From contig NC_064434.1 of NCBI RefSeq assembly GCF_023343835.1, forward strand, positions 3,577,505-3,641,504: DNA of 64,000 nt. The letters are read 5' to 3'. This DNA is from Lagopus muta. Lineage: Eukaryota; Chordata; Aves; Galliformes; Phasianidae. The number at the start of each line of letters is the position of its first letter. The stretch's first letter is position 1. This document shows positions 21,364-32,025 of the stretch, in pieces. Below the pieces are notes generated by a model that saw only the letters and a list, made by a program, of their open reading frames with translations, did not search any database and was not told the origin of the DNA. A program made the position numbers and the translations under genes.

Positions 21364-23581
21364 ATGAATCTCCTCTCCTGCCTCATGGCTCTGCTCCTCT
21401 TCCTCCTCCAGGCTCTTCCAGGTAAGGAGCAACACCCATGCTAGGGTCTGCCTGTATGAAACAGTGAATCTTGTTGCATAGAGGGCACAAGTTGTGTAAT
21501 GGTACAGACTGTATTTCCCTGTGTTAATCAGCTCCTTTCATTAGCGGTGATTCCTTAGTCCAGAAACTGAAGTGAAAAATGACCAGCCCCAAATGACCAG
21601 TCGTCAAGCAGAGCATTCCTAGAGATGCCACTACAACATGCTGGTCTCCTTCAAACTCTGTGAAGTTTTTTTATTCCATTGTGTGGCAGTGCTACAAGAA
21701 GGCACCATGGAAATGCTTCTTCATAACCCAGGTCACCAGTCTTTTCACTGGGGAACTGTAGCAGAGGAGTAGAGGTACTCCCTTGCATTACTCAAGCTGA
21801 ACTGCCCCAGTGAAGTTTACTTAAGCTCTCCAAATATGCTGACACCCTTCCCCAGACCTTCAATTGCATTCATTTACTGATTGTGCTTTTAGCCTAACTT
21901 TTCTCCATGCCTCATGAAGCTCCCCATCTTAGGATAAGGCTTTCAAAAAGGAAGAAATCAGATAAATATTTTCTCAGTGGTTAACTGGACCAGATCCCAA
22001 CATTTAATTTTGGTGAAGTTACAGGGACAGCTCAGGGCATGCAAGCACATTGCTCTCCCTCCCATGACCAGCCTGCAGCATTGCAGCCCTGGAACTTATG
22101 GTGATGTGCATGATGTGCAGAGAGTAGGATATGTTCAGAAACTCAACAGGCGTTGTTTTTCTCCAGTTGTACAAAGTCCTTCTTTGGAGTCCTGCGAGGT
22201 CCATGAGCATTCTCAAAACTTTTGGACAAACTGTCTTGTGCTTTGGGGGGTCTTTGTGTCACACCCCTAATAGGGGCCCACGGGGTTTCAGCAGGAGGAA
22301 GATCATGAGACATGGACTGATCCTGCAGCACAACTGGGAATCCAATTCTTCCTGTAGGTCTCAGCTTGCCCAGAGACACCTCACGTTGTGTTGGCTACCA
22401 CGGGTACTGCATCCGTTCCAAAGTCTGCCCCAAACCATTTGCTGCATTTGGAACTTGCTCTTGGCGTCAGAAAACCTGCTGTGTAGGTATGTGTGGGAAC
22501 CCAGGCAAGCAATGTCTGGAGGGGAGAATATTGAAGTCAGCAAAACAATCTCCCTGTGTCCCCAAATGGTCCAAGACCTCTCCTTTCATCTACACAGGTG
22601 GATCTGGCTGTCCCTGTGCTAAGGGCAGCGTGGAGCCCAACAACATGGTTGCTATATCATGTTAGCATAAAGCCCAGTGTTCTGTTTCCCACAGAGCAGC
22701 GATTTGGTGAAAGAACACAAAAATTGTGCCCCCCACAGAATATGCTTTCATCCATATTTATTCCCAGTATCCTCTGTCTGCTGGAGGACTGCTGAGTGCA
22801 TCCACTGTGATATGTTTAACAGGCACCACTTCACTTCCTTCCAGTCCTTGATGGACCTGCTTCCTTTTGGAGCTCCTCAACAATCAGTTAATGCCTGTAT
22901 ATCTGCACACGATTAATAGCCAGGTGTGCTAATCTGAGCCAAAGTTCATCCAGCATCCTGTATCTGACCTCAGCCAGAATCAGATGCTTCTGTACAGCCT
23001 GTGTATGTGAAATGGATATCATGAACTCCACAACAATATAATTACCATTTCTCAGATACTCTCTTGGCTTTCATGAATTGGCAGCTTTTAGATCTAGATA
23101 TCCTTGTGTGTAAAAGTCCTCACTGATTTTTCCCCCCTGAAATTTGGTATTTCTTCTCTATCTCTGAAAAGCACTTGTCTCATTTCATTCTGTGCAGCAG
23201 TTGAAACGAATGGTCCTTGTGCAGCCATCTTCATAGCTATATAATATCCCTCCTTCAGTTTCCTTTTCAAGGTGATGTGTCACAAATTCCTCCTCTTACA
23301 GAAGTGCTCCAAATAACCCCATATTGCTTCTTCATGCCTTTGCTTTTGAGGACTATGAACCCTTCACAATACTTTCTGTATAGGTGTGTACCAGTGATTC
23401 AGACGGTGGTGTAATTATGTTTCCTGTTTTAACTTCAACCCTTTCCATTTCAGACACTACATCAGACTTCCATAATTGTCAAGAGGAGGGAGGCCATTGT
23501 GTATCTCCAAAAATCAGATGTCTGCAAGAACAGCTGGGACTTTGCCCTCTAAAAAAATGGAAGTGCTGCAAAGAAATATAA
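21364..23581 (+). CDS. AvBD11: AvBD11, double-module avian beta-defensin
   Basis: Coding exons are 21364-21421, 22358-22486 and 23454-23581 (315 bases, 104 residues, the length I recall for chicken). Exon 1 encodes the leader MNLLSCLMALLLFLLQALPG. Exon 2 encodes a full module with spacing C-x6-C-x5-C-x9-C-x6-CC (CVGYHGYC, ending QKTCC). Exon 3 encodes a second module, C-x6-C-x6-C-x7-C-x6-CC, ending WKCCKEI. All junctions have GT/AG and phase 1. Two tandem defensin domains in one secreted peptide are the hallmark of AvBD11; I recall chicken AvBD11 from eggshell and vitelline membrane. Differences from remembered chicken lie mainly in the leader and second module. Exon 2 is symmetrical (129 bases, phase 1-1), so it could be skipped without a frame change. 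Confidence 0.97.
21422..22357 (+). other. AvBD11 intron 1
   Basis: Donor GTAAGG at 21422 and acceptor CCTGTAG ending at 22357. No gene or recognised repeat inside. Confidence 0.9.
22487..23453 (+). other. AvBD11 intron 2
   Basis: Donor GTATGT at 22487 and acceptor CATTTCAG ending at 23453. It separates the two defensin modules. No leader-like exon is visible inside it, as would be expected if two whole genes had simply been fused by read-through. Confidence 0.85.
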
Positions 23582-23740
23582 TGCAGACCTTGCAGAATTG
23601 CAGAATGCCACAGAAATGCACGGGCAAGAAAACAAAGAAGCTTTCTTGCAGTGTTGCAGAGAAGCTGCCCGACTTTCTCAACATAGCAAGTTTGCAATTC
23701 ATTAGAGGTGACATGCTTTTTTAATCTACACAACAAAGGC

Positions 23741-23746
23741 AATAAA
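23741..23746 (+). terminator. AvBD11 polyadenylation signal
   Basis: AATAAA 160 bases after the AvBD11 stop codon at 23579. Confidence 0.75.
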
Positions 23747-24669
23747 CATTAAATTAGCACTGTAACAGTCCCATATATACACAGGGAGAGGCAGAAGGTC
23801 TCACAGGCACACATAGAAATGCACAGAAACACTGCTGTTAAACCCTTGGAAAACACATCCCCTCCCACTCCAAACTTCACCTCCCTCTTCTGTCTGTCCC
23901 ATCAGGTGGTCTGTCCTGGTTGGAGATCTCCAGCTGATGTCTTCCTTCGAGACACACTCTTTGCTCTCAGTGCTCATGCTCTAAGGCTAATCTTGGGAAA
24001 CGCTGTGCCCCCCCTTCCTGAGCCCTTTGCCACAAAAGAGTGAGTTGTGGGGAATCTCAGCACCTCTCAGAAGGTCACCTACGTCAGCAGGTGTGCATGC
24101 AAAGAGCCAACGTGTTTGTGGCTGTCACAGCCTGGTGTGCGGAGCTGTGAGGGCAGATGAAAACTCGATCTTCTTTATATTATTTATTGGCACTATCTTA
24201 TCATGTTCATTCATCTTTGTAGATGGAACTATTGTTTAGAAAATTCTGTAAGATCGTTCCATCTTAATTCCAAAGCAAAGCCTCTGTGCTTAGTGCTGCG
24301 TCAGTAAAAATGAGGCAGCATCTTTTCCTTCCATTAAAAAAGTGGGTGTGGTAGGAGAGAGCTGTGATTTCTTTGAGTGTTGTCCATTTTCTGCTTCGTA
24401 TAGATGCAGCTTGTGGGTTTCTTCGGCTGGAGGGAATATCCCAAACCCATTCCATGCTGTTCATATGGTTCATCTTTCCTGACTGGCTGAGAGCCCAAGC
24501 GTTTCCAGTTTAGTGTCAGCTCTTGATTTATTTGTCTTTGCATCAATGTTCGAATAAATTGTTTTAAAATTCACGGCCTATATATGCTTCAGAGAGTGAA
24601 ACTCAGCCACAGCAACATCTCTCACAAGGGAATTGCTGAAAACAAGTCTATATAGAGACTGCTTACGGA
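23747..24669. other. Intergenic, nothing recognised
   Basis: Unique sequence between AvBD11 and the next CR1 fragment. Confidence 0.5.
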
Positions 24670-24890
24670 TGTGGAACATTCAACCCCAGCCCACCCCCAC
24701 CAAGCCACTGCCCACGTCCCTCAGTGCCACATCTGCACACTGAACACCCCCAGGGACGGTGACCCCATCACCTCAGTGGGCAATCTGTGCTACTGCATCA
24801 CCACTCTTTATGATAGAATCCTTCCTGGTATCCAATCTGACCCTCACCCTCCCCTGTTGCAACTTGAGGCCATCACCTCTTGTTCTAGCA
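24670..24890 (-). mobile_element. CR1 LINE fragment lacking its 3' terminus
   Basis: The internal tail region is present in reverse orientation (CCCACGTCCCTCAGTGCCAC, ATCCAATCTGACCCTCACCC, CAACTTGAGGCC), but the terminal octamers are missing. Confidence 0.8.
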
Positions 24891-25166
24891 TGTTCATGCT
24901 TCCATACATTCTTTCTCTAAGATTTCTGTGGGTTTCTTCTGCTGAACCTATTAGCTCAAGGTGCATACTATATAGGTGTTCCCTGAGACTGTATCACAAA
25001 TGGAGTGCAACTGAAAAGACCAGAGCCTTTCCCAAAGTCAGTTTGCAGGTGAGAAGGTGCTTTGATGCCACTCCACCTTTTCATCACACCTGTGTTGGTT
25101 GAAGGACACAAGCAAAGCAAAATCCACATGCAGAGAAGGCCAATTGGCACAGCCAGAAAACCTGAA

Positions 25167-25320
25167 TCGTGGAATCATGGAATCACAGAATAGCTTGGAT
25201 TGGAAGGGACCTCAAGGATCACGAAGCTCCAACCCCCACCACAGGCAGGGCCACCAACCTCCACATTTCATATCAGCCCGGGCTGCCCAGGGCTCCATCC
25301 AACCTGGACAGGTCTGAGCA
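25167..25320 (-). mobile_element. CR1 LINE 3'-end fragment
   Basis: GGAATCATGGAATCACAGAA, GGATTGGAAGGGACCTCAAG and GGCTGCCCAGGGCTCCATCC. Confidence 0.9.
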
Positions 25321-26490
25321 CACAAACCTTTATCCAGGCCCAAAACAAAAGCAGTATCATAGAAAGCTCTGTGCAAGCAGAGAAAAATGTCTCGTTGACA
25401 CATGACGGTCTGAGGAAATGTGCCAGTTTTCAGCCAGGAACCTCCCTACTGCCCCAAGCATTCAGCCATCCAATGGAATTGGGAATTTAAGCTTCCAGAC
25501 CCATTTTTGGACAGGAGATGTTGCAACGAAGTGCTTTTTTTGTATGAGAAATGCTCCTCTGTGGTGGTTTTTGTTGACATATACACCCACACACTCAGTC
25601 GTCTGCTGTTCCTTGACACTGGTTTCTCTCTGGACTCAATGGTCCATAGCTGCAAGCTCTTTCTGCCAGACATTCCTTGCAGGTTTGCCAACCACACAGC
25701 CCAGAGAGGCAAGTCCAAATGCTCACAGTGCAGCCAACTGTGAAAAGGTCCCAGGCCAACTCCTTGTCCAACATGTATTCAAGTCCTGTGGCACAGTCCC
25801 ACTCCTAAGGGACTAATTCTCATTCCAAGAGGGTCTTGGATCTATTCCTGATGTGCAGATGCCCACGTGCAATGGAGTAATCAGTGAACAAGGAAAATGT
25901 GAGATTTTTTGAATCATAGAACTGTCCAGCTTAGGGTTTATTCACAAGAACAATGGCATTAATGCAGTCGAAAGGACACCGTGGGCAGCAGCCAGGCAAG
26001 GGTAGCTGGAATATCACAAGCAGATTTTACAGGCAAAGCTACATATCATCTCTCTCATATAATTCCCATCAAGTGGTGCATTGCTGAGCTAGCCAGCCAC
26101 CTCCTCCACCAGTGGTCATCATGCTCAGGAATGAAACCTCCCGAATTTCTCAGAAGCCAGAGATGGAATGGCCTTTTTGGCAGGAAAATCACAGCCAGGT
26201 TTTAGTTGGAGCAAATATTCACAGGAGCTCAGATAGAAATGAATCACTCCCAGCTTGCGGCAACTCCAGAGCCTCTCTTTGCAGGTTGCCACTGCTCAGC
26301 CCATCATCTCTTTGGGCACTTTGCTGGCGGAGGACAGAGAAACCCCTGCACCTCATTTTTCCTGGCAATCCACCCACCCGAAATACCAGCTGCCAGGTAG
26401 AGGAAGCAAAAGTGAAGCAAACCAGCATTGTTTGGAGCTGTGGCGCCGGGTCAGAACGACACAGAGGATTGCTGAGTGGTGAATATCACC
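25321..26490. other. Intergenic, upstream of AvBD12
   Basis: No supported gene. A plus-strand frame runs open from 26112 into the AvBD12 leader, but most of it lies upstream of the TATA box. Confidence 0.5.
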
Positions 26491-26494
26491 GGGA

Positions 26495-26503
26495 TATAAT
26501 TAA
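26495..26503 (+). promoter_or_regulatory. TATA-like box of AvBD12
   Basis: TATAATTAA lies about 120 bases before the start codon at 26616, predicting transcription start near 26525. It is a weaker match than the TATA boxes of AvBD11 and AvBD13. Confidence 0.5.
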
Positions 26504-26615
26504 CTCCTGCCTGCTCCCTCCCTCCTCCAGGATGCCATCCCGCCTGCCAGCGCCATGCAGAGGCTTCTGCACAATCTCACGCTCAGCCCTGCTGCTCCCC
26601 AGCAGGACCAAAGCG

Positions 26616-27219
26616 ATGGGGAACCTGTGTTTCATGTTCATCTTCATCTCCCTGCTCGCTCACGGTAAGGCTGGGGGTGGTGGTAAGCTGGGGACAGGAG
26701 GAAGCTTTCCTCACTGTGTAATCAAACCATAATACTGTAGGTAGTGATGGGGGAAGGTGTCCTCAGGTTTCTGGATAAGGTATTGAGGCACTATGGTGAA
26801 AAGCATGATTTCATCCCCCGGAGTAATGCTAAAACACCATACAGCCAATCTGGGAGCAGCCTGGTTGGGGAACCTCAGTACTCTCCTGCTCTGGGGTTGG
26901 GTTTTGGAAGCTCTGGGAGAAAACTTTCTCCTTCTTCCAGGCTGTAGCTGGCACAGGGATGCTGGGGGTGCTCCTTGCTGCTGTGTGTGCACAGGCTCCA
27001 GGTGCAGCAGGAACACGGTGCCCAAGGAAGCACTGTGCATTTCCACTCACCAGCTCACTCCTCTCTGCAGGAAGCACTCACGGCCCAGATAGCTGTAACC
27101 ACGACAGGGGCTTGTGCCGAGTGGGGAGCTGCATCCCCGGGGAATACCTGGCTAAGTACTGCTTTGAACCCGTCATTCTCTGCTGTAAACCTTTGTCACC
27201 AACTCCCACCAAGAGCTGA
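26616..27219 (+). CDS. AvBD12: AvBD12 avian beta-defensin
   Basis: Coding exons are 26616-26664 and 27071-27219 (198 bases, 65 residues, the chicken length as I recall). Exon 1 gives leader MGNLCFMFIFISLLAHG, ends CAC G|GTAAGG, phase 1. Exon 2 starts after CTCTGCAG and encodes STHGPDS followed by C-x6-C-x4-C-x9-C-x6-CC and tail KPLSPTPTKS. The mature peptide carries several acidic residues, so its net charge is low for the family. The start was chosen by homology and for its strong context (G at -3, G at +4). An in-frame ATG at 26532 and an overlapping out-of-frame ATG at 26555 lie between the TATA box and this start. I recall chicken AvBD12 reading GNCNPGEY where this gene has GSCIPGEY. Confidence 0.97.
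26665..27070 (+). other. AvBD12 intron
   Basis: A 406-base intron with GTAAGG donor and CTCTGCAG acceptor. No repeat recognised. Confidence 0.9.
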
Positions 27220-27455
27220 AGGTGTCCGAACTGCAGCAGGTGGAAAGCAGCAGCTCCTCCAGCAAGGAACGGGTCGGGAGGACGTGTTGTGCCTTTCTAT
27301 GGGAGAGCTGCTCCAGCTTTCATTGGCTGTGGACCTTTTTCTTTTACTGTGACTTTCTAAAGCGAAGTCACGCAGACTATATATTGTCCCTTTTGGCATC
27401 CAGCTGCTACCTGTCATGCACAGGTGAGAAAGTGCCTTTCTCCTTACCCAAAAAC

Positions 27456-27461
27456 AATAAA
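27456..27461 (+). terminator. AvBD12 polyadenylation signal
   Basis: AATAAA 237 bases after the AvBD12 stop codon. Confidence 0.75.
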
Positions 27462-28067
27462 CCCAAGGTTTAACAGAACAGCAAGTGCTCGTCTGTCTCT
27501 CCTGCTGACACCCAGCACTCTTCCCATCCCATCCTGGGGAGAGCAGTTGCAATGGGGCAGTCTTCTTCTCCACTGCTTTCAGTGCAGCCTGATTTAACAT
27601 AAGTACAGGTGCATTCTGTGCATTCACAGGATGTGTATTCACATGCAAGTGCATTCAAGTGCAACCCCCTGCACTTACCTACTCATCCTTCCCTGGTTGT
27701 GCCAGGTTCCCACAGGCAATGGGAAGGGCTGGATGAGAAATACAGCACAGAAGGGAACGAGGATGCTCCACATGTTTACAAGCCCTTTGACCGTTGGCAA
27801 AGGCCATAGCAGGAGCAAATGTGCCACCCTTTATTAAATCTTCCCCCAGCTCAACCAGACAATGCAGGAATGCTGTGGGTTCACTCCTCTCCCACAAAGC
27901 AGCCAAAGGAAGGGAGACCCCAGGCTCGCTTGCTTTAAGTGGAAGGAGGGATCTGAATCTTGTCCATTGTCGCCCCTAGGCTGCATTCTGGTGCTTCTCC
28001 TCTTCTCCCAGCAAAAATCTCAAAGTGACTGGCAAGTTTGCATCTAGCAGCTTTCTGCATACAAGGT
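27462..28067. other. Intergenic, nothing recognised
   Basis: Unique sequence with short frames only. Confidence 0.5.
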
Positions 28068-28166
28068 GAGGATGGATGGAGCTGCTGGTGTCCCTGTTTA
28101 CTGCAGGGCTGCTGGAGCAGATGGCCTTTAAAGATCCCTTCCAGCTCAAACGATTCCATGATTCTA
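28068..28166 (+). mobile_element. CR1 LINE 3' terminus
   Basis: GGATGGATGGAGCTGCTGG, GCAGATGGCCTTTAAAGATC, CCTTCCAGCTCAAACGATTC and the CATGATTCT tail. Confidence 0.85.
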
Positions 28167-28253
28167 AGCTGCATCAGCCAAACTCTGTTTGCTCTCCAGA
28201 TCCACCTTGTGCCTTTCTGTGCATCTTCAGCAGGAAGTTGATCCCCCCCTGCC

Positions 28254-28895
28254 TTGTCAGTGTGCTCTTGGTCTCTGATTCCAGGTAAAACCATATCTCT
28301 CTCGGTCAATCACTTCAAGCAAGAAAACAATGATGTAAAGACAGAGTTATGCCAATTAGCTGAGGCGCTGGCCAGAGCCAGGGAAAAGTCCTCCCTGGGA
28401 GATGAAATTCTTGCTCTGATGAACCAAACAGGAAAATTCCCACTGACCTCACCGCGCTCAGGGCCCAGAGCCAGAGGTCCGGCACTGAATCATCTGCCTC
28501 CATTCCTGATTCACGAGCAGCCCGGATCTTCTCCCTGGGTCATCGCAGCATGGTCCAGGCCATTGAGGCACACAGGGAGATGCCAGGCCTCCCCTGGAGA
28601 TCCCCACAAACAGACAGGAGTGCTTGGGAACTGCTGCTGCAAACAGAGCCTGGAACCAAATTCCTCCCCACCCTGTGGGCTGCAGCCCGGCTCTCCAGCA
28701 CACACAACACAGCGGGCATTTAAATCAAGGCTCTTTTCCAAAGCAAACAGTTTCTTCCTCAGATTTGCCCACAGAGTTTGTGATTCACGCCTCTTATCTG
28801 AGGGACCGTTAGCCACTATATTTATGGCCTGTTTTCCTATGAAAGTGCAGCGTATGAGCTCACCAGCTCATCCCGTAAATCTCCCTGCCAGATGA
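28254..28895 (+). other. Unexplained long open frame, 213 codons
   Basis: An ATG-initiated frame of 642 bases between AvBD12 and AvBD13. It has a charged segment rich in Glu, Lys and Ala near residues 20-60 that could form a helix, then a Pro/Ser-rich region. I recognise no domain, and no promoter or splice partner is clear. It could be chance or part of a noncoding transcript; it is listed because it is the longest frame in the interval. Confidence 0.15.
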
Positions 28896-30599
28896 TGGGA
28901 CTTCTGCCCCCCTGTATGTTTTGAAGAAGTCAGCCAGCCAAATTTCCATCAGGGTCACCTGGAACTGCTCCTTTTGCAGGCGTCGTTGTAATGGGATGGT
29001 AGGCACAAGCTGCTGCAACAAGGCTTGCTCCCATTCTCCCCCATTTGTATGTTCCGTTGCTCACCGATCTAGCTGGAAATCATCCTCAAAAAAAGCCCAA
29101 TCCATCCCAAACCAAACCAAAACAAAAATCGACACAAAATCCAAAAGCCTACTATCATTTCTGACCAGTAGGTGAGACGAACAGACACACAGAGTAGGAC
29201 AGAGGAAGGATGAAGGATACGCATGCAGGTTGGAGAGCAGCACACTCCAGACCAGTACCCTACGCAACCCTTCTCTATGGTTTCTTGACCCATTCACTCC
29301 CTTGGAGCAAAACAACAGCATAAGATGCTTCTGTGTAAGTGTATTATAGGGCATGCTACTCAGAGTAATGATCTCCAGGTTTTTTGATCTTATGGGAGAG
29401 AGCCAAATGATGATATTTGTGCATGACCCTTCAATTTCAGCTACTTGAACCTAACACGTAGCTCAGGTGTTTCTCAGATAGGCATTTCTCAGTGCCAGCA
29501 GTCCTATACCATCTCCTAAGAGACACAGGAACAGTCCATCCCTCTAAGGAGATGTATTTTGGGTCTTTGCAGCCTCTTGTGCACCTGCAGCCCTATGGAC
29601 AGCCCAGTCCTCACCCCTGTTCCTGAATGACTGGAGATATGAGTTCATCAACCATTGGCCTGAATGTCCCCCTCACTGGAATTTGTTTGCTGTTCCCAAG
29701 CAACAGGCCAGTGTTGGTTTGGCAAAGATAGCCAGGGTTGAAGTGAAATCCAGCTCTTAAAATGCCACTGTAAATGCAGCTGAGTAATCAGAACCGGAAT
29801 TATTTGGGGAAAGTGAGCTTTGTACTCGTGGGCAAACCCCTTGCATCCTGGCTGTCCCCTACACCCCTATGCAAAATAAGGTATTTTCTAACCCTGTGTG
29901 TTTGGCTCTTCCTCCTCCTCCAACTCTTGTCACATCATTAATAATACACCATCAGCAACCCCTATAAAACCCATCTCCAGGGGCACGGTGACTTCCAGCT
30001 GCCAAAAGAGAAGGAGATGTAGGTCTAGGATTACACCTACCAGACAGCATGGCTGCCTCAAGAACTCCAGAGCATCCCAAATGGTAACATGTTGTGTTCA
30101 GGCAATTGGAGTGGGTGCTGAGACCTCATTGACTTCAATCATCACTCAGATATCTCATGAACCTGAAGATCTACATGTTCCAGGAGGTAGGAATGGTGGG
30201 TATGACCCACCAGATGTCTGTAAACCTGACCACGAGCAGGGTTTGGGCATTATTCCCTAAACATCTCTTCTGCCTTGTGGGGCAGCCTTCTGGACAGAGA
30301 TTGCTCCCAGAGCATCCCCTGCAGTGCTAGGAGGGTATCAGCTGGCTTAGTGTGTATGCCAGAAGTCTAAGATCAGGAAAGAAATGTGCTGAAGGTGAAT
30401 GTGGGCTCACTGTTCATGGTCTTGTCATGAAAAATAACTTTAGGGAAAAGAGTGGGAGCAGAATTTAGGAGGAAAAAAGACTTCCTTTATGTAACCGGCT
30501 GCAGATCAAGGAAAATCTTTATTGAAGGACATTGCCATGTAAAACTTCTCTCCTCCTGAGAAGACAGTAGTCTGGGATTATGAGAAATCCTACACCTGT
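28896..30599. other. Intergenic between AvBD12 and AvBD13
   Basis: Mostly unique. A Cys/Arg-rich short frame lies at 28921-29040 (see findings). No other support for genes. Confidence 0.5.
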
Positions 30600-30745
30600 G
30601 CAGCCAGCATCCATGGCCTTGGGCACCTCCAGGGATGGGGCACCCACAGCTCTGGGCAGCAGTGCCAGGGCGTCACCGCCCTCTGAGCAAAGGATTTCTT
30701 CCTAACACACAAAACCTAAATCTCCTCTTTTAGTCTAAAGCCTGA
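30600..30745 (-). mobile_element. CR1 LINE fragment lacking its 3' terminus
   Basis: CATCCATGGCCTTGGGCACC, CCACAGCTCTGGGCAGCAGT and AAACCTAAATCTCCTCTTTT in reverse orientation. Confidence 0.85.
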
Positions 30746-31931
30746 AGAGCTGCCCTACTACCAGTATGCAGAACACCAAGACTTCCAGAGTCTACACACA
30801 CCCTTGCAACCACCCCTCCTGCACACAGACCCGCTGCCTTTCTCCAGGCTGCGTGTGGCCAGCTTATAGGACACCCAGTTTAAATACACGGTGTCCCATG
30901 ACCCGAAGTCCAGCTGGTGAAGAGCTCCTTATCTGCTCTGTTTGATGAAGGTGATCCCTGCCCTGTTCAAGAAGCCCAAAGGCCACATCACATCCCACCA
31001 CGTTACAGCACTTGCACATTTTCCAGCACTGACTGCAAATAAAAGGCCATCAAGGTGACTTACAGATGGTGAACAAAAGACTTAGTGATGCCCTCTGCTG
31101 CTTCATTGCTGTAAAAAGATGCCTTTGTAACGTTTCTATGTTTCCTCTTCATTTTTTTGCCTGACCATTTTTATTGTTTGGAGGAGGTTTCCCTTTGCTG
31201 TTTGCTTTGCGTTGTTTGCCAGAGTTGAAATTCAGGTCCCACGTTTGCTGATTTCCTGGAACTGATCTGGAGAACTAAAACAAACCAGCAGCAAGCCTCA
31301 ATACACATGCTTCTCCTAAAGATTCTGCTAATTACAGGGACATATCCCAGCTTTCCTGTGTAATAAACTCATAAAGAAATATGTTGAATTGCTGTTTTTC
31401 TTGACAGCTGCAAACAAAAGTTTGGCAAGCCATCTCTTTGTAGCCCAGAAGTTGGGAAGACGTGAGCAGACCTTTGGTTTTTAACGATCCCATGCTTTCC
31501 AAGCCAACCCAGCACTGCTGGGGAGCACTGAGGAGCAGGAGACTCTGGGTTTTGTCACACTGGACTTTGTCAAACATGTACAGAGACTGGGAGTTGGAAA
31601 TGAGAAAAATACAAAACACTTTGATCCTGCAAACACTTGGGTAGGTTTCCAACGTCGCATGCTGGAGTGTACAAACGCACCAACAGCCCGGCTGGGTCAG
31701 CCCCAACATCCTGTCTCTAGCAGCAACCAGGAGCAGACTCACTGTCTGTGCTCACTGTGCACACTGCAGTTTGCTGACAGAAGCCTGCTGCTTTCTTTTT
31801 TTTTTTTTGCTTTTTTTGTTTCCCCTCCCCATGAACGTGAGGTGTCTGAGAGCAGGCAGTTCCCAGAGCGACTGTTTGCCGTCATGTTGAAATGCATCTG
31901 AGATTGACAAAGTTCCCTCCGCTCCAGGGGC
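30746..31931. other. Intergenic, upstream of AvBD13
   Basis: Unique sequence with no supported gene. It ends at the AvBD13 promoter. Confidence 0.5.
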
Positions 31932-31957
31932 GTTACACAACTCCCAGCCTTATAAAT
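31932..31957 (+). promoter_or_regulatory. AvBD13 core promoter with C/EBP-like site
   Basis: TATAAAT at 31951-31957 lies 75 bases before the start codon. Ten bases upstream, GTTACACAAC (31932-31941) resembles a C/EBP site. A polypyrimidine stretch ending CCCTACAG at 31989 could also act as an acceptor if a 5'UTR exon exists. Confidence 0.5.
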
Positions 31958-32025
31958 CCAGGATTTCCCTCTTCTCTATCTCCCTACAGCCCTTCTGGTG
32001 GTGGGACACCCACCCACGTTCAGCC

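Noticed and set aside
26112-26615. Open frame running upstream of the AvBD12 start codon
   Set aside because: Most of it lies upstream of the TATA-like box and has no defensin feature; only the last part could be transcribed.
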